Source: Istiophorus platypterus
Taxonomy: Eukaryota; Chordata; Actinopteri; Istiophoriformes; Istiophoridae
Reading direction: 5' to 3'
Assembly (NCBI GenBank): GCA_016859345.1
Contig: CM029112.1
Coordinates: 14,954,089 to 15,018,088 of the forward strand
Length of the DNA stretch: 64,000 nucleotides
The notes beneath the pieces were generated by a model. It saw nothing but the letters and a program-made list of their open reading frames with translations, was not told the DNA's origin and made no database searches. Below are positions 1 to 12,670 of this stretch, piece by piece (positions within the stretch are counted from its first letter, which is position 1; the number at the start of each line of letters is the position of its first letter). A program made the translations under genes and the position numbers.

Positions 1-882
1 GTCACCAAACATTATGATTCTACATCTCCAGTCAAGCCTCAGGTTACCATGACTCCACACTTGAGTTCAGACAGGGATAACTTGTATCATCACTGGCTTG
101 ACTTAAAGTGGGCGGCAGTCTTGCAGCATTTACCTTGTTTGCATCACCTCACGACTAATCCGCTCAGGACTCCTCAGTCTTGCTATGCTGCAGTTACATC
201 TGTATGGGGAAAATTTACATCTTGCTCATTAAGTGCTCTGATCATAGACACCAAAACCAAAAAGTCTCAACATTTCTCAGAACAGCTCTTGCCATCGTCA
301 GTTATCGCATCAGACGGCACTTCCTATGCAGCAGTTTTCATCACTGAATCAGTGGAAACTGGGATCACTAAGTCAGTTTAGTACAAACCTGTTCTCTGTG
401 CCTCTTCTCCTGCATGCGACCGATCCGTCTCACTCCAAACATCTGTAAGAAAACATTTCATTAGTGGAAATTTATCAGGAGCATGTTACTTTACACGCTA
501 GTCTGCAGCAGGTCAGATACCATTGGTTTCAACGCTTATTTCTTCAGACAGGGATAACAAAACTCATCACATGCACTGCAGAGAGTTGGGAACAGAAGCC
601 ATCACGTCTCTCGTGGTCAGCTTTACCTTTCATCGCGATGAGAAACGTCAGCCCTCCGCAGGAACGTGATCCTCAATCCAAATCACCCATAGCTGTAAAG
701 ATAGTAAAGATATGGTTCAGTCAGACATCGCATCTGTAAATCAGACACGAGGACATTAGCCTACGAGCAGAAGGAGGCCACATCGCCGTGCACACTATTA
801 AAATACAATACAAAATACCATTTAAATTTGTATTCGTGTTGATCCTGGTGCCCAAGAATTTGGCCCTGACGTGCTACCCTTA

Positions 883-888
883 CACGTG
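883..888. promoter_or_regulatory. CACGTG E-box upstream of sphk2
   Basis: The palindrome acacgtgt at 882-889 contains a perfect CACGTG core, the type bound by USF, MYC/MAX and TFEB-family factors. It lies about 1 kb before the sphk2 start codon. Only the motif is seen; binding is inferred. Confidence 0.3.
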
Positions 889-1166
889 TTCGACCGGCTA
901 ACAGGCGAGCTAAGTGCTAGTCGCCGAGCACAGCTCATGTGAAACCACCTCCACAGAAGTCTTGTTAATCCTTCTCATTGATCTTTACCTGTTCAAGGTG
1001 GGTCATCTGCACTGGAGTCCACGTCGAGACGTAAATGTATCTTAACACATGAGAACCGCATGTTGAAGTTCAGCTATTCCCTGCTGCACCTCTGCAACGA
1101 ACCCCGACGCGCTCAAGAAGACTGGAAATCTCGCGTGAATTCGCTTATATTCATTGTAAACGTCAC

Positions 1167-1180
1167 GTACCACGTGGTAC
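1167..1180. promoter_or_regulatory. 14-bp perfect palindrome centred on a CACGTG E-box
   Basis: gtaccacgtggtac is a perfect 14-bp inverted repeat with CACGTG in the middle. It is preceded directly by a second ACGT core (cgtcacgtac), so two ACGT cores sit within about 12 bp. It lies about 740 bp before the sphk2 ATG, so it could be a bHLH-ZIP site. Chance occurrence is possible. Confidence 0.35.
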
Positions 1181-1199
1181 TAAGTGGGCGGAGTAAAAG

Positions 1200-1650
1200 T
1201 TCAACTTGATCCCTATATTTTTTTTGATGTCAAGACACTTTGCTTTTAAAATACTATTAAAAATCCAACAGGCTATAGTAAATCTATTTGATAATGTAAA
1301 AATAACTCAACAATTTATACAAGGTATGAAAAAACCTACGTTATCATAAAAATACTCCGAATAAGAGCTTAAACTAAAATGGCAGCAAAAAGTACATAGA
1401 TATAATTGATGTATCAATTAATTGCATAAATACTCCCACTATAAGTAAAAGTCCTGTATTCGCAATTTCATCTATGCAAAAGTAAAATGGTTTTAGATTT
1501 AAACGTAGTCTACTGAAAGCATCCAAAGTAAAAGTACTCAATAGGTGTTATTTTGTATTATTGGATCATTATTACCGAGGAATCGATGTGTAAGCAGTAT
1601 TATAAGGTTTTAGCAGGGTGAGATGTTTTTCAGTCTATACAAGCTGCAGA
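1200..1650. repeat. AT-rich interspersed repeat (teleost type)
   Basis: The stretch around 1440-1620 reads like a degraded copy of a common fish repeat, with phrases such as aagtaaaagtcctg, aaagtaaaagtactcaa and tattattggatcattatt in the usual order. It is AT-rich in contrast to the CpG-rich promoter that follows. The family assignment is from memory of fish genomes; edges are approximate. Confidence 0.5.
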
Positions 1651-1799
1651 AAAGTGGGTCTAGAGCGGGGATTGTTTTCTCAAGCTAAAAAGGAAAAAAA
1701 CGAATGTTTGCAGAATTATGCAACTTTCTAAAAATAAAACCCATAAAGTAGTTAAGTTGTTGAAATATTGTAGATTTGCTGGTTTCGCCGAACTCCAGC

Positions 1800-1829
1800 A
1801 TGAGACTTAGCAGAAAGCGTATCCGCTGA
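1800..1829 (+). other. Possible short upstream ORF (9 codons) in the sphk2 leader
   Basis: An ATG at 1800 opens a nine-codon frame that stops with TGA at 1827-1829, about 90 bp before the sphk2 start. If transcription begins upstream of 1800 it could dampen translation of the main frame. There is no evidence beyond position and frame. Confidence 0.2.
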
Positions 1830-1917
1830 TCGCTGAGGCGGAGCGGCCGGTGTCAGGACGGCTCCGGCTCCGTCACTGCCATTCCCCCTCTCGGTCACTA
1901 GGGAGAGACTCTGAACT

Positions 1918-2467
1918 ATGGAAGCCGCCGTAATCTCGCTCAAAGGGTCCCGCAGCGGCAGGCTGGTAGCAGGACCAGACCCTGCACCGCACCGCCATCC
2001 CCACACCGGCCTGCGGGACGCATCGCACTCTCCGCCCGGGATGGAGAAAGGCGCCTCCGGACCGGACCCGTCCCGCCAGCGGAACGGGGTCTCGGGCGCG
2101 CTGTACGGGGAGTTCACCGACGCGCTCAACGACCGGGTCCGGTTCTCGGTGAGCCTGGCGGAGGGCACCCTGACCGTCCAGAGGATCTCCGCTTCGCCCG
2201 GCGGGACTAAGGCGGTCTTTGACCTGACCGACTGCGTCGGCTGCCGGGCGCACAGAGGGCCGGACGGCGCCGACGTCGGAGCCTACTTCACTGCCTATTT
2301 CTACCCGTTCAAGAGGCGCTGGATGACCGCCGGGGTGGCCCGGCAGAGGGTGGAGCAGTGCTTTCGGGTCGCGCTGGTCCAGGACCCGGTCGCCAACCTC
2401 CGGGAGGCTGAGAGGTGGGCTCATGCCATCGGGGATGCCTCGGCGCTGCAGGCGCCCCGGAGAGACG
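1918..2467 (+). CDS. sphk2: sphk2 coding exon 1
   Basis: This exon encodes residues 1-183 plus the first base of codon 184 and ends at a gtgagc donor. It carries the SPHK2-specific N-terminal region (LYGEFTDALNDRVRFSVSL onward), which aligns in character with the human SPHK2 segment beginning LLHGEF. It is strongly GC-rich. The long open frames on the opposite strand (1752-2526) are shadows of this GC-rich coding sequence. Confidence 0.88.
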
Positions 2468-5400
2468 GTGAGCGCTGTTAGGGAGCCCGGGTCACCTCGC
2501 TTAGAAACCTGCGGATTTAGATGCAACTCACAACTTTACAAATGAATCAAACACAGGGGCAGACTATCGAATGGTATTTTGATTAGAGGATGCAAAATAC
2601 CCTGAGGCAGGTTACAAAAGTCATCACAGTGATTTCACCTTTTTATATATTTATATATATAAATGACAAAAGTCTGGCACAATGAGGCTTCCAGGGGCCC
2701 CATTGAAAGTAGGCTAATCTGTATGTAGGCTGACCTGACTGCCCCACATGATACTTCTACCAATGGTACACCTCCCTGTCGCCAAAAAAAAAAGTTTGGC
2801 AGAGAGGACAGACATGCTATACCTGCTCTCGGTAACCTACCTGCCCTACCTGCTGGGAGAGGTGATGTACCTGCCACCAGCAGTTACAGCTGCCCCCTTC
2901 GCTCTAACGGCCCCTGTCAGTGAGTATTCTGGATCTTCAGCCTGCCGTAAAATCCCACACTCACAAAACCGGTCGCCTGAAAAGTTAGATTTTCACCTGA
3001 TCCACCAGTGTTAACCGCTGTTCGGGCCTCCTCATTCCTGCTTAGTGAGTCCCCACTGAGATTTTATTGTTGATGGGTGGAAAAAAAATCCCATCAAAAC
3101 AAAGGCTGTTTTTCTAGCCTGCTCTGCACTAGCTACATCTAATTAGGTCTCATCATGTCTCGCTCTGTTTAAAATGCAAACTGTCCTCAGGTTCTTTTGT
3201 CTTCCAGTCTCATTAGCTTCTCATCCTGGTATACAGTGAGACAGTAATTAACATGAATATGATATGAGAGGTGTTAATGCAGCTAATTAATCCCCATCAC
3301 TCATTTGGGAGGAAGCGGTGATACTTGCTGATGATGAGACCAAGCTGTTTGGGTCACATGATAATTCTGTTTATTGTTTGGGTACAGGCTCTTGAGTCCA
3401 CCGTGTCAGGTCAGGTAATATCCTCTACTGCAGCTCCACTTCCAGCTACAGTAGTTCAAAGAGGGAGCGGATATTTGACTGGGCGGTGACTAATTTGGAA
3501 TGTTGTTTGCCAAAGATGGAGGCAAGTGTTAACCGTGGGATGGGGCATGAAGTAGAAGCCTACAGGTACAAACACAGAGAGCGAATGGGCTCCGTGTGCC
3601 GAGGAACATCCAGCCCCCCTTTGGTCTGCAGCCAGCAGGACTTTGGGTCTCAGCCCTGTCTGCCAGGCAGGCAGGCAGGCAGATGGTAACTAAGAGCTAA
3701 CTGGGCCCCCTCCACCCCATCGCTGTCCTCTCACTGGACTCATCAAAGAGCTACAGCCTTTCTAGACCACACATACTAATCAACCAGCTCAGCCATCTAA
3801 CAGTTTGTAGTCTCTCGTTTCAGAACGTCTTCACTTCTTTTGAACACAGTGCTGATGTGATCATTAATTTATAAGCTTGTTTGGCTTTCAAGATCCAGGC
3901 CAGCCAATAATACAGTATTTAGCAGAATATATTATGTGTATTAAATGAGTAATGTGGTGTTAATAGATGCAGCAGGATCACTGCTTTTCTGTCTTTTTGC
4001 AGAGGGTGTATGAAAGTCAATGTGACTCACTAATCCCTCATAGAGTGTCTACCCACTAAGTTAATTGCATGTCATCTCATCTGGCATTGCAGACAGAAAG
4101 GTTGGATTAAAAGTGCAATTGCAGTGCAAGATTGGCATTTAGGCAGAGAGCTATAACTGTCACTGAGGTATGATGTAATAAAGTTATTAATTCGATTTGT
4201 GAGGATATAGTTTACACTGAGTAACTGCTAATTTAGTTTGTGTTTTGAAATCTGTTGCACCAATATTCTCGCAGGGTTTTTACTTTCACTGTAGATTCAT
4301 TGGAATGAATGAGCCGTAAATAATGAAGTGAATACGCCATAATACAGTCCCACTCACGTTAATGGTCTGCCAAAGTATTTCCCTTGCTCCACAGGGAGAT
4401 TGCATGTAAACCGATCAGCTGATGGTTACTTGCTTTGACTTTCCCTGCTAGCGGCTGCCTTTGTTGCCACTGGCTGTATCCCTTTCTGCTATTCAAACAG
4501 ATGACAGGAGGCCAGTTACAGATTTAGCATTTACACGCTGGAATTTTAGAGTCTTCTGGTTCTATTTGCGCAGTGATAGCATCGAATGCTGTTGTGATTT
4601 TTCCAAAACTTCCACACTGACCCAGCGCACCCTCAGAATTTGCAAATGTGTCCCCTTTGGGTTTCATTACTTCCTCAGTGAAGGAGACGAGGCCCGAACG
4701 CGTCACCAGACGACCTCTCACCCTCTCGGTCCCTCCGCAACCCTTGTCTCCTGCTCTGTGACACATGGCTGTGAAGGCCTGTCATCCCCCCCCCCCACCC
4801 ACCCACCCACCCACCCAGTCTTGTGATGCCTCAGTGTGGCAGTGGTGTTTTTAACTCTGCAGCCCTCCTCGCCTCCTCGCCTCCTTGCCAGCAAACACTC
4901 GCCCAACCCTGGAATGTAGCTTGTTTGCAGACAAGTCAGTCCAGTCTCGATATAGTATCAGTTTCACTGAGACAGCTTTCACTGAATTACCCACATATTT
5001 GTTTCTGCTCCAAGCATTTTCTTGAATGGTTTTATGTTTTAGCAAATCCCACCTGTGCTGTAGTATGTGGAACTGTAGGCACAAATCAACTTTATTTAGT
5101 ATTTTTCTGCATAGCGATACACTTGTTGCGACGAGACGACAACTGAGCTCTGTGAGCCTGGGCGCTTGTTAGCACTGACACACTGTCACATCCAGTCTGC
5201 CTGTTAGCTCTCAGCCTGCCTCTGTGTGTTTACCCACCCGTTACTGTGAAGTACACACACTGCAGCTGAAAGTTTGCTGGCTGGCCAGACCGTTCAGACA
5301 TTTGACTTCACAACACACACAGATTTCACATAACACCCTCACACCGGGCATCTGTCTCCCTGTCACATACAGGCAGCCTGCACACACACATGCAACCGCA

Positions 5401-8400
5401 GACATAGCCCTTGAAGAAGCCGTTTCCAGAAACAGGACTTGGGTCAGTATTAGATCTTTTCATCAAATCCTTTCAACTGTGGCCCGAGTGCACTGTTTCA
5501 TACAGAATGTTCAAGTAGAAAAATGTAGCTCATTGACGTAATAGGTAGTTTATAACCTGCATTTAAGTAAATAATATACAGTATAGCATTGATGCTGAAA
5601 CATTATTTTCCACTGGTAAGGAGTAATAGTCTTTTTGCAAAATGAATAATATCTGTTATCCTTTAATGGTTGCAATGAACAACTTGCAACAAAATGTGTA
5701 ATTCTGCACATAATATTCACCCTTATTTGCCAGTTTAATAGCAATACTTAGCTTAAAGTCCAACAGTTCTGGAGCAAATCCTACCTTGATGAAGGGTATA
5801 ACTTTTAGTAAATTATTTCAGAGAGGTGGTGATTCAACTTTATTTTGGAGAATGCAGTTTGTGGCACTGTTGGGTTTTATCGATTTACACTGAGAGGTGT
5901 TTCAGACATGTTGTCTATCCCAGTTATATCAACAAGTGTAGACTGAATATCAGAAGCATTTCTGAGTCACTTTACTGAGGCAAGGTTTACTGCATTGCAT
6001 ATGAAGCTGCAGTTGTTTAGTTGGGGAGACAGGATAAACTGGAATCTCACCGTACTTAATTGGCTCCTAAGCATTTCACAGTCACTCATACTCTGACAGT
6101 AATGATTAATGGGTTAGTGCCTACCTGAGAAACCTCATGAAGACTGAAATATCTCGGCAACTTCAGGACAGACTGTCGGAAAATTATGCAAAGATATTAT
6201 GGTCCCCAGAGGATGTGTCTTAATGACCTCAGTGATCCCCTGACATTCCCTCTAATGTCACCATAAGATTGAAATTTGTGGTTTTAAGTGAAATGTATCA
6301 ACAAGATGCCATCACCAGATCCAACCTAGTTATTTGCTTTACTTTCATTAAGGGATGGGCTTGTCCTCCTTATTAGTCAGAGATGATTTGCCTTTGTCTC
6401 TGATTTGGGTTGGGTGCTTGGACAATATTATACCTGCTTGCAAGTCTAGTTTTATATCGAACTATTTAATTTACAATCATCATAAATGGAGTTGGAATTA
6501 GGAAGCTGGGAGCTTAGTATAGTCTCACAGAGCCACTTGCAGGCTTTTGACTTTTAGTCTTGTTTGGCTGTTGCATTAGGGCATATTAAGTTATTTGAAT
6601 ATAATAGTATGGAAAATCAATGTGAATTATGATTATGTCTCTCAATTAGGATATGTTCAAAAAGTTAGTGGATAGAATTCCCACCCACTCAGTTATTTAA
6701 TGTACTCACATTAAAAAGCACTACCCTGCATGACAACTGATTTCAGTGCGACCTTTCAGAGTAAAGCTACGTGGTGCTGATTTAATTGCATGATGATCAG
6801 ACTAAACTGCTGCTTCACTTCATCATTCATTATTCTGTTTGAAAGGCTGGAAAAAATCAGAGATGTTGGCAGCAACTTAGATAGAGGTCCAGAACCACAG
6901 GGCAAGACAGACAAAGGTTCCTCCACCTTATCTGGTTCTGTTCGTATGTTAGGTTTCATAAATTCCAATGTCAAGGTTTCCAGAGGATTTGTTTTTAAGC
7001 AGCAAGGATTTCAACTTAAGGTTTGACCTTTACAAGGACGTCTGTGGCTTTATGAAGGGTATGCTATTCAGCTCAGCACCCTTGAGTGCAAAACCTCATT
7101 TTAAAGCACTTTCACTGTCAAAAGACAGTTTCCACTAAATTCTGGAAGTGTAGAGAGGACCTTTTGTGTCTGAAAGCCACATTGTACTCTAATACAAGTA
7201 AAAAACAATGGTAACCCTGTGTGGGTGAATGGAGGCAGAGTTTGGCATGTGCCCGTGTGTTTTCGCACTCTCACCTCGCTCTTCCCGGTTGGTTCACGCC
7301 TCTTTTTATGAGATATTTTTGTATCTCCGCTGTGTCCAAATGAAGTAGAGGGGATGCAGAGAGAGCAGCAGTGCATCGCCGGTCACAGGAAACCGAGACG
7401 GCATTCAGCGAGCTCAGACAGAGTAGACAGATGTTAGTTAGTCAAAACGACACATCTGGCATCTTACTGTATCTCTCTTGGTTTACTTGTCAATTATAAG
7501 CAAGAGGTGGTGGAATTTTAACCATCCATTACATTTTGTGCTTCTGATAATTTTGTCTGCCTGATATCCAAGTCAACATCAACTGCAGCCAAATAATTTT
7601 GGTGCTAATTGATGCTGAAGTCTCTGTCCTCCAACACCCAAAATGAATGATTTCTTTTTTAATATTGTAATTTTGGTTTCATTTGATACAGTCTCTGGCA
7701 AGTCTGTGTCTGCGTCTGCTTTAGAGGTCAAGGGCATCTGCTGCAAAATCCACCTCCAGAGGGGGAAGCTTTTCTCTGAATTCAATTTAAAAAGCTACAA
7801 ATCCCTTTAGTGGTAGCCAGCAAGTGTGTAACAATTAAGTGGTTGAACCTGATCCTTCTACATAAATATGGATAAAAACAGCAAGTGAACTTTATGAGGT
7901 GGAACTAATTCATTACTCAAGGCAAAAGTCCATTTGAAGCAATGAGATTATTTGATCTTCATTACATTACTCTATAACCCCTGTTGCCTTAAAGCAATCA
8001 TCTAAAATTTTGAGAAATATATCTATTTGCGTTCTTGCTGAGATCTAGATGGGAAGATTGATTATACTCTCTTTTCTGTAAGGTATAAATGCTGCTACAG
8101 CCAGCAGAAGGTTGAATTAACAGCATAAAAACTGGAAATAGAGGGGAACAACTCATCCTGCTCTGTCGAACAAAACATGATTGCTAATTAACTCACGTTG
8201 CATTTCTTTTGTTTAATCTGTGCAAAAACCAAAGTGTTAAAATGTCAATTTGCTTTTTTAGGGAAGATAACCGCTGGACTATTTCTTGTCTCTGAGCTGC
8301 TGTCGGACCACCAGATGAGAGTCCAGGAAGTTACTGGTCCCAACCAAGAAATAGCTGCACCCATTTCCCCCAGTAAACAATGAATTTTCATTTTTATACT

Positions 8401-11205
8401 TCAGTTTTTATCTGAAATTAAAAAAAACAGATATATTGGTTTAATTAGTAATCTTAAGTGGTGCTGGTAGGTGGATTTTGTGAACTTTGGAAAAAGAGCC
8501 AGACTAGCTGTTTCCCATCTTTCACATACTTTATGCTAAACTAAGATAAGATGAATATTCATATTTACTGTATAAACATGAGAGTTGTTGATACTGTAAT
8601 CTAACTGTTTGCAAGAAATAAGCCTATTTTCCAAAATGTTACGTTTAACAGACATTAAATGCAAAAGCAAGTTTCCTCCTCCCTATTTGCTGTCTTACTA
8701 TTTTTGAATAGTTTTTTTTTTAATCCAATAGTTAATTGTCTGTCTTTATTTTTTGTGAATAATCTTTAAAATATTAGTCTGCATGAAGGCAGCTGGGAAC
8801 TGGGTAATTAAGCAAAGATGCATCCTGCTTGAACAGGGTGCTTAATCCCTACCAACCCCTGGTGTGATGAAGTATGGTCACTCCATAACTGTCCCTCCCT
8901 GAGACACACAAGCAACAGGAGGATCTCCTCATGGGCATGAATACAATGTCAGAGAACTGCTTTTTATAATCAGTAAGCCCTCGCTCTTGGAAGAAAATAG
9001 AACGTCACATTAACATTAAGCATTGTCATTTTGAATGCTGTCACAGCCTATGACTTTAGTGTTTCATTCTCTTCTTAGAGCATTTCTGTGCCACAAAGAC
9101 CCAGGGGGACGAGGCTGTCCTTATACATTCTTTGAAATATTTGATCATGCATAAGAAGACATACTCTTTTCTTCTTGCTTCATCTCTACCCTTGCCTTCA
9201 CTCGCATCCATCCCCCCACCCCCAACCCCCACCCCCTGCCACCCCCTCTGTCTACCTCAGGTCTGGCGTATATGAGGTGCGCTGCCTTGCCGAGTCATGA
9301 TACTGGTGAACCTCACAGTGGGCGGGCCAGGCTCTGCAGCTCTTTAGCAGCCACGTACAGGGCATGCTCACTGAGGCCGCCGTTCCCTACACACTCGCCA
9401 TCACAGGTTAGTAACATTTGGATACACACAGACCGTTGTTATTCATGCATATAGATAGCGCTCTTCTCAAGGTCACCCTGGAAAAAATAGGGTTGAAGGG
9501 ATTAAACCCCATGTGAAACCCATCATGGTTGGATCACGGATGGATAATGAGACTATGGGCAGCTGGGCACGGACATGAAAAGGGTCCCCACCTTCCTATA
9601 TAGGAGAAAGACCCCCAGACTGAAAGAGATGCAAAACATCTATAGTTCTTTTGCAGGTGAACCAGAACTCAGAGACAGACAAAAATGACTCAGTAATGTC
9701 ATTTATGGTCATTTATTGTCTCTTTGTAGTCATTTAATCAAATTTCCGACAAGAAATAGGTGAACTGAGCTATACAGATAAATTTATTATTATACATTTT
9801 ATTAAGAATTATTAAATGCACACATACACAGGCCCATGGCCCCAGAGTGTTGCCCGGTTAGGCTCATGCAGTAATCCTTCTATGCATATGATCACTGTAA
9901 GAATGAGGTCATTGTAACAGTTACACACACTTAGTTCAACATTACCACAGTATGAACAAACCTCATCTCTGCTGCAGTTGTTGCGTCTGCAGTTGTTATG
10001 CATTATTTGTGTAATCACTACATCATAGGCCACGTTTTCACAGCAATCATGAGCACACACCCCCTCATGGGCATGAATACAATGTCAGAGAACTGCTTTT
10101 TATAATCAGTAAGCCCTCGCTCTTGGAAGAAAATAGAACGTCACATTAACATTAAGCATTGTCATTTTGAATGCTGTCACAGCCTATGACTTTAGTGTTT
10201 CATTCTCTTTTTTTCTCAGTGCATTTCTGTGCCACAAAGACCCAGGGGGACGAGGCTGTCCTTATACATTCTTTGAAATATTTGATCATGCATAAGAAGA
10301 CATACTCTTTTCTTCTTGCTTCATCTCTACCCTTGCCTTCACTTACATCCATCCCCCCACCCCCAACCCCCAACCCCTGCCACCCCCTCTGTCTACCTCA
10401 GGTCTGGCGTATACGCAGGTGCGTCGGCCTTGCCGAGTCATGATACTGGTGAACCCTCACAGTGGGCGGGGCCAGGCTCTGCAGCTCTTTAGCAGCCACG
10501 TACAGGGCATGCTCACTGAGGCCGCCGTTCCCTACACACTCGTCATCACAGGTTAGTAACATTTGGATACACACAGACCGTTGTTATTCATGCATATAGA
10601 TAGCGCTCTTCTCAAGGTCACCCTGGAAAAAATAGGGTTGAAGGGATTAAACCCCATGTGAAACCCATCATGGTTGGATCACGGATGGATAATGAGACTA
10701 TGGGCAGCTGGGCACGGACATGAAAAGGGTCCCCACCTTCCTATATAGGAGAAAGACCCCCAGACTGAAAGAGATGCAAAACATCTATAGTTCTTTTTGC
10801 AGGTGAACCAGAACTCGTAGACAGACAAAAATGACTCAGTAATGTCATTTATGGTCATTTATTGTCTCTTTGTAGTCATTTAATCAAATTTCCGACAAGA
10901 AATAGGTGAACGGAGCTATACAGATAAATTTATTATTATACATTTTTATTAAGAATTATTAAATGCACACATACACAGGCCCATGGCCCCAGAGTGTTGC
11001 CCGGTTAGGCTCATGCAGTAATCCTTCTATGCATATGATCACTGTAAGAATGAGGTCATTGTAACAGTTACACACACTTAGTTCAACATTACCACAGTAT
11101 GAACAAACCCTCATCTCTGCTGCAGTTGTTGCGTCTGCAGTTGTTATGCATTATTTGTGTAATCACTACATCATAGGCCACGTTTTCACAGCAATCATGA
11201 GCACA

Positions 11206-11240
<35 letters not shown>

Positions 11241-12624
11241 CTGCAGGTGCTCAAGCACATGCACACGAGACACATTAAATTCCCATAGCTCCCTCCCAGA
11301 TGCTTCAAATTCTCTATGAGTTGCTGATGACTTTTTGTGACCTTAACCAGTGTCATCTGTTGGTTGCTGTCATCAGAGGCTCTGAACTCCATGTGACCTC
11401 TCTGAATACCAAAGAGCTGCTGGGGAACAGGGAAAGGCTTAAATGCCAAAAGTTCCATGCACAGTGCATCATTTGGACTCTGTTTTTCACCAACTAACTC
11501 CATTTGACAGGATCAACAACTTGACAGGTAAGAAGAGTAAGCTGTTAGTAAACTGTCCCCTATAATCGAAGCTTGGCAGTACATCGGCTGAATCTCCGAT
11601 ACGGCTCAAAAGTGAGATTGAGTAGGACGACAAAGGCAGATGAAAAAGAGATAAACTTTGTTCATGAATGTTTGTTTATTTGACAAGCAGCGCTAATACG
11701 AGTGCCCTTTGTGTGGACTCCTGGGACTTAAAGGAAGGTCAGCGGCTGGATGGCGATGAGAAAAGACAGATTATCGACGTCCATCCCCGGCCAAAGTATA
11801 ATGGAGCGGGGGGGGGGGGGGGCGTGAGTCACTGAGGGCCTTCAGTGGTCAGTCACGGTAGTAGGGCAGATGTGACCATGAGTGGATTTACTGGCACAGC
11901 GGTCCTCCAGCGCACAGCTCCTTGACGAATGTATCACATAGCCTTTGCCCAAGGAAAGACAAGTACCAACGGAGGCGCCTCTTGTGTCAGCATGTACCTT
12001 TTACATAGTGTATGAAGCATCCAGTGTACCAAGCCTTCTCTTCACCCTGGTTAAACACAGAGGAGGGCAGGAGGGTTTGACACGAGGAGGAAAATGCTGC
12101 ATTTAGAGTGAAAAAAAAACGGAATTGTTTTTCTTTTTTCTTTTTGCAGCAGCAGCTGTAAGACGAAAAAACAAATTGACAGCGAAGGTAACAACTGGAT
12201 TATATGAAAACACTACTGGTCTCCTCTGTCTCCGGGTCTAGGTTTATGTTCATTTTTGTAGTTGGTGGTGACCCCTCTAATAAGGAAGCGGCTGGGAAGT
12301 AAAGCATCACCCTGACTACCGGCAGTCTCATAGTGCTGAGTCAGCTGTGCAATGCGGTTACTCCCCCTGCCTCTGTCTGTCAACACAGCACTGCATCACT
12401 TCCTCCAGCCTCCCCATCACACAGCAAACAAACAGGAGCAACGCGGGGAGCCCCTCTGGGAAAGAGAGGCCCAGAAGAGCGAGGGGGGGGCAAAAGTTTA
12501 AGGACAGGAGAAGATAGTTGTTTTTATTCAGTTCTGTCCTTGATCAATAGCTTAGCCGGTGGAAAGATATTTCCTTGGTGGTGACACTGTCTTCCTGCCT
12601 CTAGCTCTCTCAAGCTGTCTTTTT

Positions 12625-12670
<46 letters not shown>

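Larger units (their letters stand above)
1..1199. other. Upstream intergenic DNA, no gene recognised
   Basis: Two modest open frames (49-381 and 464-739, plus strand) occur here, but neither resembles a known domain, shows exon borders, or has a convincing codon pattern. A short sequence reading cagacagggataac occurs at about 69 and again at about 547, so the stretch may be an old repeat. The only regulatory-looking elements are the E-boxes listed separately. An upstream neighbour's UTR or a distal promoter cannot be excluded. Confidence 0.5.
1780..2490 (+). promoter_or_regulatory. sphk2: CpG-rich promoter and first exon of sphk2
   Basis: GC content and CpG frequency rise sharply from about 1785 and fall again after the exon 1 donor at 2468. 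This is the pattern of a vertebrate CpG-island promoter. No TATA box was identified. The transcription start is not fixed by the sequence; it probably lies between about 1780 and 1900. Confidence 0.6.
2468..8926 (+). other. sphk2 intron 1, first part
   Basis: No coding exon is recognised. The stretch holds a short GGCA tandem at 3663-3682, a C-rich CCCA tandem at about 4785-4817, a decayed fish repeat at about 6150-6330, and a terminal-inverted-repeat element at about 8005-8646. The small open frames here have no recognisable domains. Confidence 0.6.

Noticed and set aside
49..739. Two plus-strand frames of 110 and 91 aa at the window start
   Set aside because: No domain, no splice signals supporting an exon, and a repeated short sequence suggests non-coding repeat DNA.
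1752..2526. Long minus-strand open frames of 138 and 217 aa
   Set aside because: They lie opposite sphk2 exon 1 in very GC-rich DNA and have no known domain; they are frame shadows of the coding strand.
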